This document shows, in pieces, positions 48,994-58,980 of a stretch of 64,000 nucleotides of DNA. The position numbers were made by a program, and so were the translations under genes. Source of the DNA: Saccharomycopsis crataegensis. Its lineage: Eukaryota > Ascomycota > Saccharomycetes > Ascoideales > Saccharomycopsidaceae. How positions within the stretch are numbered: the first letter of the stretch is position 1; every line of letters begins with the position of its first letter. The stretch spans positions 1,612,001 to 1,676,000 of the forward strand of contig NW_027043829.1 of NCBI RefSeq assembly GCF_037102585.1, read 5' to 3'. Below the pieces are notes generated by a model. The model saw only the letters and a list, made by a program, of their open reading frames with translations. It did not search any database and was not told the DNA's origin.

Positions 48994-49956
48994 ATGAAGT
49001 CGGTATTCGGAAAGCAACTAATACTGTCAACATCCAGGCGTAGTTTCCAGACCACCGCCTTCTCACAAGTGGAGGCTGATTTATATCTTCATCCAGAACA
49101 ATGGATGGGATTGCCTGCCCCAAAGATCTTTGAATTATACCAACAACGTGTCGTGAGATTAGGAAGTGATTACCAAAAAAGCGAAGCGGAATTGAGCGCT
49201 TTGTTGCTGACCTCCAAGACAACTGGTGTTTCCACTTCAGACATTCGTCGTATTTATAGCATCAAAAATGAACCAGGATCTGAAGATTTGATTGCAGGGA
49301 GATTGGGTGGATTTACTCCTTTCAAAGATGATGGTAATTTACCAACTTACCAATATGATGAATATACCTCGAGTGCCCAAGATTTGATCGATCAACACCG
49401 TACTTCAAGAAAATACAATAGAATAGCAGCCTACGAATTGCCGTTATTGACCAAATATCGTTCAGAATTTGTTCCACCATCAAAGGACAAAACATTGACC
49501 GTTAGATACACAAACTATATTGGAGAATCTCACCCTGCTGATAAGAAGGTTGTGGTCAAGGCTAATTTTGACGATTTTACAACCGATTTAAAACTTTCTG
49601 ACAAAGAAAAGCATAAATTGAAGTTAATTTTGGGAAAGAGATACAATCCAATCAAGAATCAAATACACTTGTCGGTGGAAAAGTTCAAATACCCAACCCA
49701 AAATTTCAAATACTCCCTCGTTTTGTTGGAAAACCTCTTGAAAGAAGTCAAGACCGAAAGAAAGGGTGAAGAAGATTACAGTGACTTGCCATTAGACACC
49801 AGATTGTACGAAAGAAAGATGAGAATCAAGAAGAAAATAGAAAAAATCAATGCTTTCCCTGAAGATTGGTTGAGACCACAAGATGCTCCAGTGAAAAAGA
49901 ACTCCATCGAGCAAACCATTTTGGAACAATTGGGACAAAAAGCCAATGCTAACTAG
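48994..49956 (+). CDS. RSM24: Mitochondrial small-subunit ribosomal protein mS35 (Rsm24)
   Basis: 320 aa, against 319 in S. cerevisiae. A presequence-like start (KQLILSTSRRSFQTTAFS) is followed by the Rsm24/mS35 pattern: LYLHPEQWMGLPAPKIFELYQQR near residues 29-51 and LTVRYTNYIGESHPADKKVVV around 163-183. A Lys-rich tail ends FPEDWLRPQ. It is a component of the mitochondrial 37S subunit. Confidence 0.92.
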   Translation: MKSVFGKQLILSTSRRSFQTTAFSQVEADLYLHPEQWMGLPAPKIFELYQQRVVRLGSDYQKSEAELSALLLTSKTTGVSTSDIRRIYSIKNEPGSEDLIAGRLGGFTPFKDDGNLPTYQYDEYTSSAQDLIDQHRTSRKYNRIAAYELPLLTKYRSEFVPPSKDKTLTVRYTNYIGESHPADKKVVVKANFDDFTTDLKLSDKEKHKLKLILGKRYNPIKNQIHLSVEKFKYPTQNFKYSLVLLENLLKEVKTERKGEEDYSDLPLDTRLYERKMRIKKKIEKINAFPEDWLRPQDAPVKKNSIEQTILEQLGQKANAN

Positions 49957-50179
49957 TCCCATTCTGTGAGGCTTGTAGTACACACGCGGTTTTGAGAAAA
50001 AAATATTCTATTGTCAAGCATTCTCACTTGTTTTTCCTTTTCTTTTTTGTAAATAGAAATATATTAAAAAACAATTTAATTGCATGAATAATTTGTTGAT
50101 ATAGTAATTAAAACCTATAGTACATATGTATCAGTAGTATTTTTTTTTTCTTTTTTCGCTACCGTAAGATAAACTCTTG

Positions 50180-52108
50180 TTACAAACAATTGCATACCCG
50201 AGAAATATTTTTGATGGAATCAATTAACTGACTGGCCAATTTTTCATTTTGAACTGTTGTCATCTCCCCTTTTCCTAATCCTGAAAAAGCATAACTTTTG
50301 TTCCCAGTGATTTGCGCAATTCTTGTAAAAATTTCTTCTTGCTTTCTGCCTTTGTCCCAAGCGACCTCTTTATTAATCAACTCAAGAGCGGCTGCTCTAT
50401 CTGCTTGCTCCATATCTTTAACAATATCATTTTTGAAAGTTGGGTTGTTTTCTAATTCTCGAGCATCGTCACCACCTGAAGTATATTCTGATTTTAAATA
50501 ATCTGAAATAACGAGCGAAACCATTTCGTTATCTAAGAGTTTAGAAAGTGTTTCATCAAAAGTAATTGGGATTTCGGAAATTTGTTTTAATGTTTTATTC
50601 TTAGAATCAATAAATGGTATACTCATTTCCCTTTCAATAGCCAAGGATCTCACGTATGTCTTACCATAATCACTCTCTACATTTCCAGACTGCTGCTGAC
50701 TCTCTACTTCTGGTTTCTTTTCTAATTCCATTGTTGCCGAATCTTCTTCATCACTATCATCAATACCAATTTCGAAATCGTTCTTAGGTAAAGGCAATTG
50801 GGAAAACTTCTCTCTCAATATCGACGCGGCTGTCTTAATTGAAGATTTCTTTCTTGACTTCTCCTTCTTTGACTGCTTCCTTTTGGTTTTCACCTCTTTA
50901 ACTTTCTCTTCTTCATCTTCCTCTTCTTCTTCTATCTCATCTTTCGATAGCAAGCTGGATTGAAGATTATGGAAACTTTTCAAATCGGTACCAAGACGTT
51001 TTATCTTACTATCGCTCGATTCTAATAACTTTGTTCTCAACCAGGATTTATTATCATCCCCCACATCTTCGCGAGTTTTTGCCATGACATCATCTAAAGA
51101 TAATCCTTCCTCTTGGGCTATCTGGGCTAGATAATTATGCAAATCGCCCAATTTGGACTGGTTCTCATTATTCTCAAACTTGGGTACTGGTAGATCAAAT
51201 TTTCTTCTCTTGATCAATAATTCTTCTTCATTGTTGATATCTTCCTGCGAAATGATTATTGGACCTCGTTTTTCTTTGGTTTCCTGCTTTCTCTTTTTAC
51301 CCTTTTTCTTTTCATTTGCAAAATCTGGACCACCGACAGATTTCTGAAACTTTTCGTAATCTTCTAGATCTTTCTTTGTTTCATGTTTTGTATCGTACAA
51401 ACCAGACTCTGGTTTTATCTCAAAGGGAATATCCGCATTATAATCCATGATATTCTTATTTCTTTTTTTTTGCTTATTCGACACTATCGAGCTTTTCACA
51501 TTGATACCAGCATTTTTCAATTCTCTTCTTTTTTGTAATAATGCTACTCTTCGACTTTGAGCCAAGATCCTTTCCCTTTGCTTTCTTTTTGCCTTTTTAC
51601 CTTGGGTATTTGCCAATCTAGCCCTGGCCTCACTAATCATCTCCCGTTCATCATCATCCATATCGATTGCATCAGGTCTGGCCGGCTTGGATTCTGGAAT
51701 ATTACCTAGACCATCATCATCTAAATTAACTTTGGGGCCTATTGCTTGAAGAGCTTCTGCATTCACATTTCCGCCGTCGTTATTTTCGATATCATCCAAT
51801 AACCTCTGGTATCTCTCGATACATTGATTTGGAGTTCTCCCCACTAACGGAGCAATCGTTTGCCATTGATTCGGCAAGATTCTCGCCATCTCGAGCAATT
51901 TCTCATCTTCTTTGGGGGCCCAGTCAGTTTTATTTATTTCAGGACTAAGCCAATTATTCCATCTTGCTTTACATTGCTTAGCGGTCTTGCGATTCAATAA
52001 CGACGAGCATCTTGACCATTGGGTCAACCCATATTTTGATACCGCTGCTTTGAGGATCTCATCCTCGGCGTTTGTCCATAGACCACCTCTGCTATATCCA
52101 GATGACAT
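50180..52108 (-). CDS. CEF1: Prp19-complex splicing factor Cef1/Cdc5
   Basis: 642 aa from the ATG at 52108. Two N-terminal Myb/SANT repeats (about 8-105) carry the Cdc5 signatures GLWTNAEDEILKAAVSKYG, KQCKARWNNWLSPE and LPNQWQTIAPLVGRT. Next come a Lys/Arg-rich nuclear region and a long acidic and basic coiled middle (about 250-460). A C-terminal segment follows, including YVRSLAIEREMSIP. Cef1 is a core subunit of the NineTeen complex that stabilises the catalytic spliceosome. S. cerevisiae Cef1 has 590 aa. The call is firm. Confidence 0.95.
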   Translation of the reverse strand: MSSGYSRGGLWTNAEDEILKAAVSKYGLTQWSRCSSLLNRKTAKQCKARWNNWLSPEINKTDWAPKEDEKLLEMARILPNQWQTIAPLVGRTPNQCIERYQRLLDDIENNDGGNVNAEALQAIGPKVNLDDDGLGNIPESKPARPDAIDMDDDEREMISEARARLANTQGKKAKRKQRERILAQSRRVALLQKRRELKNAGINVKSSIVSNKQKKRNKNIMDYNADIPFEIKPESGLYDTKHETKKDLEDYEKFQKSVGGPDFANEKKKGKKRKQETKEKRGPIIISQEDINNEEELLIKRRKFDLPVPKFENNENQSKLGDLHNYLAQIAQEEGLSLDDVMAKTREDVGDDNKSWLRTKLLESSDSKIKRLGTDLKSFHNLQSSLLSKDEIEEEEEDEEEKVKEVKTKRKQSKKEKSRKKSSIKTAASILREKFSQLPLPKNDFEIGIDDSDEEDSATMELEKKPEVESQQQSGNVESDYGKTYVRSLAIEREMSIPFIDSKNKTLKQISEIPITFDETLSKLLDNEMVSLVISDYLKSEYTSGGDDARELENNPTFKNDIVKDMEQADRAAALELINKEVAWDKGRKQEEIFTRIAQITGNKSYAFSGLGKGEMTTVQNEKLASQLIDSIKNISRVCNCL

Positions 52109-53113
52109 ATGTGATCAGAAATATTTTACTGTTGCTAGATAAAGCTGGTATAGCGAGTGATGACTTTCTCAACCAGACGTCTTTTGGTGAGAATAATAAA
52201 TTTATCATTATGCATAGCTGGTGTATGGGTGTTTTCTGATGAACGGGTGGACTACACCACTACATAGACACCGATTATGTTATAACCAAAAGTAGTGATT
52301 ATATAATTATGGTTAACTAATGTGATTATTTGAGAGGTGTTTGCTGAAGTGGTACACTTTGGTTTTATATAGGGATCCGCTGATACTGGGGCTCAAATCT
52401 TTTTTAATGCTAATGACTTTGGGCGATTAAAATTGTAAGTTTGAAATGTTACGGCATGCCACTCGTTCTCCGAAAATGAATACTTGGATAAGCGAGGATA
52501 TATTATCGTAATTTCCTTAGTCAAGGATTGGTTAATTATTCAATACCTACAGTTACATGTCGAGTGTTGATTTTCAAAACGTCAGGAACGAAGACTGGTA
52601 TGATGGCATCCTCTGTCTTTGGGGAGATCATAATAAATTAAATAATGAAAATGCCTCAAAGTATTGCACCACTACTTCGATCTGTTTCCTCTTTATTTGT
52701 ATCATATATATATATATATATATAAATCAAGTATTCTCAAGAGTGAATGTTGTATTCCGCAACACTTGTGTTTTACCTTTTGTTTTTGTTTACCTTTTTA
52801 TTTTATTTTATTCTATTTTTTTTTTTTTTACGCGTCAGTGCCTACCAGATTGCTGGCCAACAATCACAATTTTACCAAATAGAAAGTTATTATACATTAA
52901 TCTTTACAAATATAATAAATAAAAAAGACAAAAAATAATCCACAATAACAGAAATAGAAATTTAAAAAATCCTGATGCCCACAAAAAAAAAAAAGATGGG
53001 TCAGTTACACACAGCAACACATGTAAAATCAATGAACTCAAAGGAAAAATAAAACAAAAATCAAGAAAAATAATAAAGTTGAGACTGAATCATTTCAATC
53101 AACCACGAGAAAA
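52109..53113. other. CEF1 promoter / CBF1 3' flank (1.0 kb)
   Basis: AT-rich with a (TA)n tract at about 52705-52724 and a T-run at about 52816-52829. A 121-codon frame from ATG at 52557 runs straight through these simple repeats and gives a Tyr/Ile/Phe-rich sequence, so I do not accept it as a gene. Confidence 0.5.
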
Positions 53114-53902
53114 TCATTTCTTATCGGCTTCTTCTTTGGCAATCTTCTTGTAATGTTCTAATTCTCTGTAAGTCTTCTCCAATTCTTGCTTCAATTTTTC
53201 ATTGGAGGCACTCAATTCAGCCACCGCTTGATCGGTCAACAATTTTTCCAAAGTCCACTTCTCAATGTTATTTGTTTCATTTTCTTTCAATCTTTTGATA
53301 TACTCGACGGCTCTTTGCAAGATTTGGGCCTTGTTGGTTTCGTTAGTTGGCAACAAAGAACTGAGAGCCTTGATACCGGCGTTGATGTTTTCTCTTCTCC
53401 GTCTTTCAACTTCTTTATGGTTGTCTCTTCTAATCTTATGCCACTCATCGGTACCAGCTTGAGGTCTACCAGAGGCCACGTTCAACTGGGAAGCTTGTTG
53501 TTGAGATTGTTGGACTTGGGCGTCGTTTACAGCTTGGGCAGCTTGGGCTTGGGCCTGGATAGCTTGAGCTTGGGCTTCGCGTTGCGCTTGAGCTTGCATG
53601 CCGTTTTGCTGCTTCAATAATTGGCCATAGTCGAATGGCCCACCAATGTCACTAGCAGCCCTCAATTTGTTCAAGTCCTCAATGGCCTTGGATGCGTTGA
53701 CTTCTTCGACAGTTGGTTCAAGGTGCTGGTGGTGATGGTGGTGGTGATGCTGTTGCTGCTGTTGGCCATCGTCCTGGTAGTTAGTTTGGTGGGTCAACAA
53801 CTCGGAATCGATGACATTGTTGTCGTCCTTTGGCTGCTGGGACTCGATCTTCAATTTCTTGATGGTGTCTTCTTCGGTTTCTTCACCAGGTCTTTTGCTC
53901 AT
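53114..53902 (-). CDS. CBF1: Centromere-binding bHLH factor Cbf1
   Basis: 262 aa. The basic-helix-loop-helix at about residues 158-206 (RRDNHKEVERRRRENINAGI) has the class-B E-box residues H162, E166 and R170. A leucine-zipper-like coiled coil follows to the end. The N-terminal part has short Gln and His runs (about 47-60) and an Ala/Gln-rich helix (about 103-140). Cbf1 binds CACGTG in centromere element I (S. cerevisiae) and in methionine, respiratory or ribosomal promoters, depending on species. Length is nearer to Candida Cbf1 (about 220-260 aa) than to S. cerevisiae (351). A CACGTG lies in its own promoter region. Confidence 0.95.
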   Translation of the reverse strand: MSKRPGEETEEDTIKKLKIESQQPKDDNNVIDSELLTHQTNYQDDGQQQQQHHHHHHHQHLEPTVEEVNASKAIEDLNKLRAASDIGGPFDYGQLLKQQNGMQAQAQREAQAQAIQAQAQAAQAVNDAQVQQSQQQASQLNVASGRPQAGTDEWHKIRRDNHKEVERRRRENINAGIKALSSLLPTNETNKAQILQRAVEYIKRLKENETNNIEKWTLEKLLTDQAVAELSASNEKLKQELEKTYRELEHYKKIAKEEADKK

Positions 53903-54334
53903 GGTGAATGGTTGAGTGTTTATGGGTGTTTATGTTTTTCTTGGACGCGTCTTGGTGGTGGGATGAGAGATGGAGTGATAGAAGCGAAAAGTGTGAATGT
54001 CATGAGGAGGTCACACCAATATCACAAGGGGCGTTTTTTTTTTATTTTTTTTATTTTTTTTTTCCTCCCACAAAAATTTTTCTTTTTTTGCCGGTTGGCG
54101 GCTGTGCACGAGGGGATACCCGGCGAATCGTATACAATCACCTGATTGGACGCTACATGTACCGTGTGGACGGATCTCATTCACGTGTGTTACCCGCGCA
54201 ACACGTATTGATGAGTGTCCGGGTAATCACATTTTTTTATCCTCTCGGTCTCTCCATATATCACCTATGACAAGATCACCAACTGCGGTTCCCACAAGCC
54301 AGAGGAAGGGCTCTCCCCCGCTACACCATTCACC
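53903..54334. promoter_or_regulatory. Divergent promoter CBF1/HIT1
   Basis: A 432-bp region with long T-runs at about 54037-54062. A compact GC-rich control block follows at 54181-54226 (CACGTG plus two TTACCCG-type sites, listed separately). Confidence 0.6.
54181..54226. promoter_or_regulatory. Cbf1 E-box flanked by two Reb1-like sites
   Basis: TCACGTG at 54181-54187 matches the Cbf1 consensus. TTACCCG at 54190-54196 and its inverse CGGGTAA at 54220-54226 match the Reb1 core. The three sit within 46 bp, about 110-150 bp upstream of the HIT1 ATG and about 280-320 bp from the CBF1 ATG. Autoregulation of CBF1 is a reasonable inference. Confidence 0.55.
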
Positions 54335-54902
54335 ATGTCAAAATGCTTAGTGTGTAACAAAAATGACTCAAAGTACAAGTGTCCCAAATGTAAAATCCCT
54401 TAGTGCGTATGCTTTTTTTTTGAGCAATACATATATTATAGAGCATCGCTAACATTAAAAAAAAATTAGCTGCTCATTGATCTGCTTCAAAGCCCCAGCA
54501 CACAACCATGATAATAATGATAATTCTCAGAAAGCTGCAAAAGACGAAGAGCCCCAGCTACTTAGGAAAACAACGAAATCTTTGACATCAGCAGGAATAA
54601 CCAAAGATAAACTATCCAAATTAAAACCTTCATCGCAAAAGATCCTCCAAAATGATAAACTTAATGGCATGTTATCGCTACTTCTGCTACCACAGTTACA
54701 AATCCAATTGATAATATTAAACAAAATCATAAACGATGTATCGTTAACCAACGAGGGCTCAGCAGAAGACAGGAAAGAAATCGCAATCAAGAAGTTGGAA
54801 ACTCTACGAATGGATGGGATGCATCCAAATGAATTGGTAGAGGAATTTTGCCAATTATTTGAGAAGTTAAACAGTAACGATGACAAACCCCTTGATACTT
54901 GA
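54335..54902 (+). CDS. HIT1: zf-HIT protein Hit1 (two exons)
   Basis: Spliced: exon 1 54335-54402, intron 54403-54469, exon 2 54470-54902, giving 166 aa (S. cerevisiae Hit1 has 164). Splicing rebuilds a zf-HIT finger: C4, C7, C16, C19, C24, C28 and H34/H36. The Tyr-Cys of PYCSLIC is formed across the junction. Hit1 works with Rsa1 in C/D snoRNP assembly. Unspliced, the frame stops at TAG immediately after the donor position. The donor is GTGCGT and the branch CGCTAAC, both unusual. The C-terminal part includes the conserved-looking LQIQLIILNKIINDVS helix. Confidence 0.85.
54403..54469 (+). other. HIT1 intron (67 nt) with GTGCGT donor
   Basis: Donor GTGCGT at 54403, branch CGCTAAC at 54447-54453, acceptor TTAG ending at 54469. 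A better-looking GTATGC four bases downstream of the donor start cannot be used, because it would leave an in-frame TAG in exon 1. Confidence 0.75.
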
Positions 54903-55459
54903 TGCACTCTTAAAAAACAATATATATATATATATAGATGTATCTTGGAGTGCCAATGGTAAAGATGACTGTACTATATTATATTACGACATATTATGTT
55001 ATATTGATTAGATGAATATATGATTTACTTTTATACCAAGGTATTGTATTTTATACCAAGGTAAAGGATTGTTCAGACAGTCAACAGGTCTCTGGCCTCT
55101 GAAGTATGCCTATCTGAAATATCTTCTTATACAAATATATTTCGGTCTTGCTGGTAAGCAGAGATGAGTAATGTCGAAGTGTAATGCATTAGTCTTCCGT
55201 TCAATTTGAATCATAATCTTTTATTACTCGATATATCTAACAATATCTTATAAATATTACGCATCTCCTAGGAGAGATATCATCCATCGCCCGATGTTCC
55301 CCAAGGATTCAGGGGTGTATCACCCGCCCATTCTTAATCAAGAAAGATTTTGAACCAGATGAAAAGATCTTGGTTTTAGCTCCCTAGAATGAACAGAACA
55401 CCACCCAATGATACATACCCGAAGGGTATGAAGCCAAAACAAACCATAGACTAACTCAT
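54903..55459. promoter_or_regulatory. HIT1 3' flank / PUT3 promoter (557 bp)
   Basis: Starts with a (TA)n stretch near 54922-54936, then AT-rich DNA with a duplicated TTTTATACCAAGGTA string (about 55029-55043 and 55050-55064). A CTCCTAGGAG palindrome lies near 55265-55275. No gene is supported. Confidence 0.5.
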
Positions 55460-58450
55460 ATGTGTGCTGCCACAAAATCAACGTCATCTAAAAGGCCCAG
55501 GGAAGCCGGGGACCCCGCCGCTGATCGTATTGAAGAAATAATTCCCAATGCAGATGATAAGAATGAAAATGAAGATAAGAAGAAAAGGAAAAGAACCAGC
55601 TACGCCTGTGTCAGATGCCGTAAAAGGCACATCAAATGCCCAGGAGGTAATCCTTGCGAGAAATGTAAACTGGTGAACGTTGTTTGTGAATACGCTGAGG
55701 CCGAAAAAAAAGTAGTGGTATCCATGAAATACTTGCAAAAACTCCACGAGGAAATCGCCACTTTGAAAAAACAAAATGCCAATTTGAGAATAAGAAATAA
55801 ACCTGGAAACTCATCATTTGTACCTATATGTGTCGGTGAAAATAAACCAACTTTAGAATCTGTTAATTTATCCCTTACATCTACTAATTCAAATCATTCA
55901 AATCAACTCAAACCTGGTAATGATGATCCTGCCAGTACAAAACCCAGAGAAGCTTTGAAGAATGATGCTAGTCATAGTGAAAATAATAACGATAAGAATA
56001 AGATTATTAAGAAGAACTCTACTAATAATAATACCTATAACAAATATCCCAATGAAATCATCCCCCCATTTATCGATCGTCAAAGAAGATTGGTCTCTTC
56101 TAAAACCGGGGAAAAGTTCTACGTGGGATCATCATCTATGACATTATTTGGATTGGAAGTGGAAAGTATGATACCCGACAACGTCCTAAGAAGAAGTAAT
56201 ACTCATGCAAATGGTGATATGAATCCAAATGAGCGTTTATCAACAGTTTTAGAAAGGGAAGGTAACGCTTACCGAATTTATCTTGGAAAAACAGAAACCA
56301 GACCAGGTATCTCTGTGAAATTTGTTTTGCCTTCATATTCTTACTCGATGCTATTGATCGACACCTTTATCACTTATAATGACGGGTGTTTTTATTTTTT
56401 CAACGAGGGGATGGTCAAAGAAAATCTCCGGAAAACTTACAGTAATAATTTATCGTCTAATGACTCAACCAAGAATTTTTCCAATCAAGATTCTATTATC
56501 GAAACCATCAATTTTTGTAAATTCTTGTTGATTTTCGCCATCGGAGAAATGTATTTGGGAACCGCAAACGACACAAACGGGATGAAACTTTCGTCTCCAA
56601 GATTGCCGGGTTCGGGATTTTTCCAACAAGCTTCGGAATTATTTACGGGGTTGTTTGCATCAGGGGCAATAGACAATGTTGCCAGGGAAGGGGGAGTTGA
56701 GGTGATGTTATTATATGCCTTTTACCTTCAAGTTGCTGATTGTACTGTGGCGTCATATTTCTACTTTGGCACTGCTTTGCGAGCTTCGTTGATCTTGGGT
56801 TTGCATGTTGACGTTGAAAAAGATACGCTAAACAGATACGAATTGGAACATCGACGAAGATTATGGTGGACCGTGTATATGTTTGAGAGAATGTTGTCTT
56901 CGAAAGCCGGTTTGCCACTATCGTTAACCGATGATTGTATTTCTACCGAATTGCCCGAGGATTTTGATATGTCACACCCTTCAGATAACTGCAAGCATTA
57001 TATTTTCCCTGAAGCAGAATATATTAGAAACTGTGTTACAATTGTTCAAATCAACGCGTTGATCTTATCGTCTTTATATCAAAAGGAACCAACTACAAAT
57101 ATCTTGCCAGTGATTGCCGAATTGATTACCAAATTATTTACTTGGAAAGAAAACTTGCCAGATTTTTTGAAACCAAATTTCCAAGTTCCCAACTTTCAAA
57201 TTTCCAGATTAGTAACGAATATTATGACGGAATATTTTCAAGGGATTAATTTGGCGGTGAGACCTTTGCTATTCTATTTGACCACCAAACAAATTAGAAT
57301 CAACAAAACGTCAGATGTTTATATAGATTTGACGAAATACTCGGAGTCCATCTTGACTTTGTTAAATGCCTCTTTCCAAGGATCTATCAACACAATCAGG
57401 TCCCTTTGGTCATTGATGCCGGAAAACATGGTAGCATTATTTGGGTATATGGACAGAGAGTATCTTTTTACTTCTGCCGCCACTTTGATCTTGTTTAATG
57501 TGGCATTTGGAGTCCACGATTCAACCAAAGACCCGTTGGACCATGCATTATTCATGTTCACTAAAATGAAGAATTTGGGTAACAATCCTGCAGAATTGAG
57601 AAGGGCTCAATTGATCAAATTGATGCAAACTTTGAATTTTAATAACAGAATGCAGGAATTGATTGATAAGTACAATAGTGATAGCGAAGATAATATATTG
57701 GCAGGAGGGAGTAAACTGAAGCAAAAGAAAACCGAGCTAGAATTATCGGGCCAAACGCAAAAACAACAACCTACTTTTAATAAGAAGCTCATGAATAAGG
57801 AAAGAAGAATGCAGGTAAATAATAATCGATTCATTTATCAAAAGAACTCTGCGGGCTCGTTGAATCCAGGGGCCTCTGGGTATCGAGCTCCTTATACACC
57901 ACCCGCTGCTCACGGATTACTATTTGATGGTAACAATATTCATAACATCGACGATATTATATCTGGTGGCTCGGTGGCCGTGAGTCATCCAGTGTCGAAC
58001 ACCAGAAGCGAATTGCTTTCCAACAAAGATCATGATGCCGAAACCGTAGACTATCCATTATCTTCCACTGTGAATTATTTGACTCACAACAACAACAGCA
58101 GCGATGGTTTGGGAAATACCGATCATCCAGGAGCTGATTTTATGACCTCTTCAGGAAGAGACAGCCCAGTACCAGAGCTTCAGAGACTTCTTAATCCGTC
58201 ATCAATGTCTTTTGCGACTGATGGTAATAATCATCATAATTATTCTGGAGGTAATACCAACAATGTCATGCTTGAGAATATGATGAAGACAGACTTTACC
58301 GAGACAGGATATCTGAATGATCTTTTGAATAATCTTAGTGGTTTGGGAAACAGAATCGATAATGAGTTGTGGGATGAAATTACTAACCAGCCTACATGGT
58401 TAAATGATGTTAGCGAAGAATTCCAAAATTTAATGAACTCAATACAATAA
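55460..58450 (+). CDS. PUT3: Zn2Cys6 transcription factor Put3 (proline utilisation)
   Basis: 996 aa (S. cerevisiae Put3: 979). The zinc cluster C50, C53, C60, C66, C69, C76 contains RKRHIKCPGGNPC, as in Put3. Next come the Put3-like linker KKVVVSMKYLQKL and a coiled coil. Near residue 225 is YVGSSSMTLFGLE, also shared with Put3. The fungal-specific factor domain spans about 330-720, and the C-terminus is Asn-rich with an acidic end. Put3 activates PUT1/PUT2 when proline is present and nitrogen is poor. A CTG codon in the cluster (55670) aligns with threonine in S. cerevisiae as I recall it. Two transporters follow on the same strand. Confidence 0.9.
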   Translation: MCAATKSTSSKRPREAGDPAADRIEEIIPNADDKNENEDKKKRKRTSYACVRCRKRHIKCPGGNPCEKCKLVNVVCEYAEAEKKVVVSMKYLQKLHEEIATLKKQNANLRIRNKPGNSSFVPICVGENKPTLESVNLSLTSTNSNHSNQLKPGNDDPASTKPREALKNDASHSENNNDKNKIIKKNSTNNNTYNKYPNEIIPPFIDRQRRLVSSKTGEKFYVGSSSMTLFGLEVESMIPDNVLRRSNTHANGDMNPNERLSTVLEREGNAYRIYLGKTETRPGISVKFVLPSYSYSMLLIDTFITYNDGCFYFFNEGMVKENLRKTYSNNLSSNDSTKNFSNQDSIIETINFCKFLLIFAIGEMYLGTANDTNGMKLSSPRLPGSGFFQQASELFTGLFASGAIDNVAREGGVEVMLLYAFYLQVADCTVASYFYFGTALRASLILGLHVDVEKDTLNRYELEHRRRLWWTVYMFERMLSSKAGLPLSLTDDCISTELPEDFDMSHPSDNCKHYIFPEAEYIRNCVTIVQINALILSSLYQKEPTTNILPVIAELITKLFTWKENLPDFLKPNFQVPNFQISRLVTNIMTEYFQGINLAVRPLLFYLTTKQIRINKTSDVYIDLTKYSESILTLLNASFQGSINTIRSLWSLMPENMVALFGYMDREYLFTSAATLILFNVAFGVHDSTKDPLDHALFMFTKMKNLGNNPAELRRAQLIKLMQTLNFNNRMQELIDKYNSDSEDNILAGGSKLKQKKTELELSGQTQKQQPTFNKKLMNKERRMQVNNNRFIYQKNSAGSLNPGASGYRAPYTPPAAHGLLFDGNNIHNIDDIISGGSVAVSHPVSNTRSELLSNKDHDAETVDYPLSSTVNYLTHNNNSSDGLGNTDHPGADFMTSSGRDSPVPELQRLLNPSSMSFATDGNNHHNYSGGNTNNVMLENMMKTDFTETGYLNDLLNNLSGLGNRIDNELWDEITNQPTWLNDVSEEFQNLMNSIQ

Positions 58451-58482
58451 ACAAGACACTAGTATTTGATCGCTTATGCTTT

Positions 58483-58520
<38 letters not shown>

Positions 58521-58980
58521 TATCAGAATTTCCTTTTTCATTCATATATATAGATATATATATATATATATATTAGATCATAGAAGTTATATACAAGGTT
58601 AGAGCTAATAAAGAGATTGATTTCGGAAAGATCATCATGCAAAAATCTTACAGCCATAGACAAGTGTTAAACATAATAGCATTTAATGGCAAACCCCGTT
58701 TAAGGACCTGCCAATTTTATTATCCAATTATATTAAAGTTACTAATCAGGAGCTTTGATCTACGATACCCCCAAGAAAGTGCAAAGTACCAAAGTTCCCA
58801 AAGTAGAAACGGTGATTTGAAATTATCGGAGTCGCTTTTCCGACGCAAGAAAAAAAAAGAAAAGAAACCTATCAGTCATCTCCATAAATTGCCAAAACTA
58901 TTCCGTTTATGAATTGACCAGGCGAAACCCAAATAAATAAATAAGTGAATAAATAAATAAATAACTGAAAGGGAATAACC
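58451..58980. promoter_or_regulatory. PUT3 3' flank / transporter promoter (530 bp)
   Basis: Contains a T29 run (58484-58512), a (TA)n tract (about 58543-58573), and an AATA-repeat leader just before the transporter ATG. A 91-codon ATG frame at 58637-58912 is Lys-rich at its end and unlike any family I know. I treat it as non-coding. Confidence 0.5.
58484..58512. repeat. Poly(T)29 tract
   Basis: Twenty-nine consecutive T residues directly downstream of PUT3, the longest homopolymer in the window. Prone to sequencing and replication length error. Confidence 0.95.

Noticed and set aside
52557-52922. 121-codon ATG frame upstream of CEF1
   Set aside because: Most of it is translated (TA)n and T-runs (YIYIYI, FFFF). 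No family resemblance.
58637-58912. 91-codon ATG frame before the first MCH transporter
   Set aside because: Basic low-complexity end created by an A-run, no conserved motif, and it lies in a promoter-sized spacer. Could at most be an upstream ORF.
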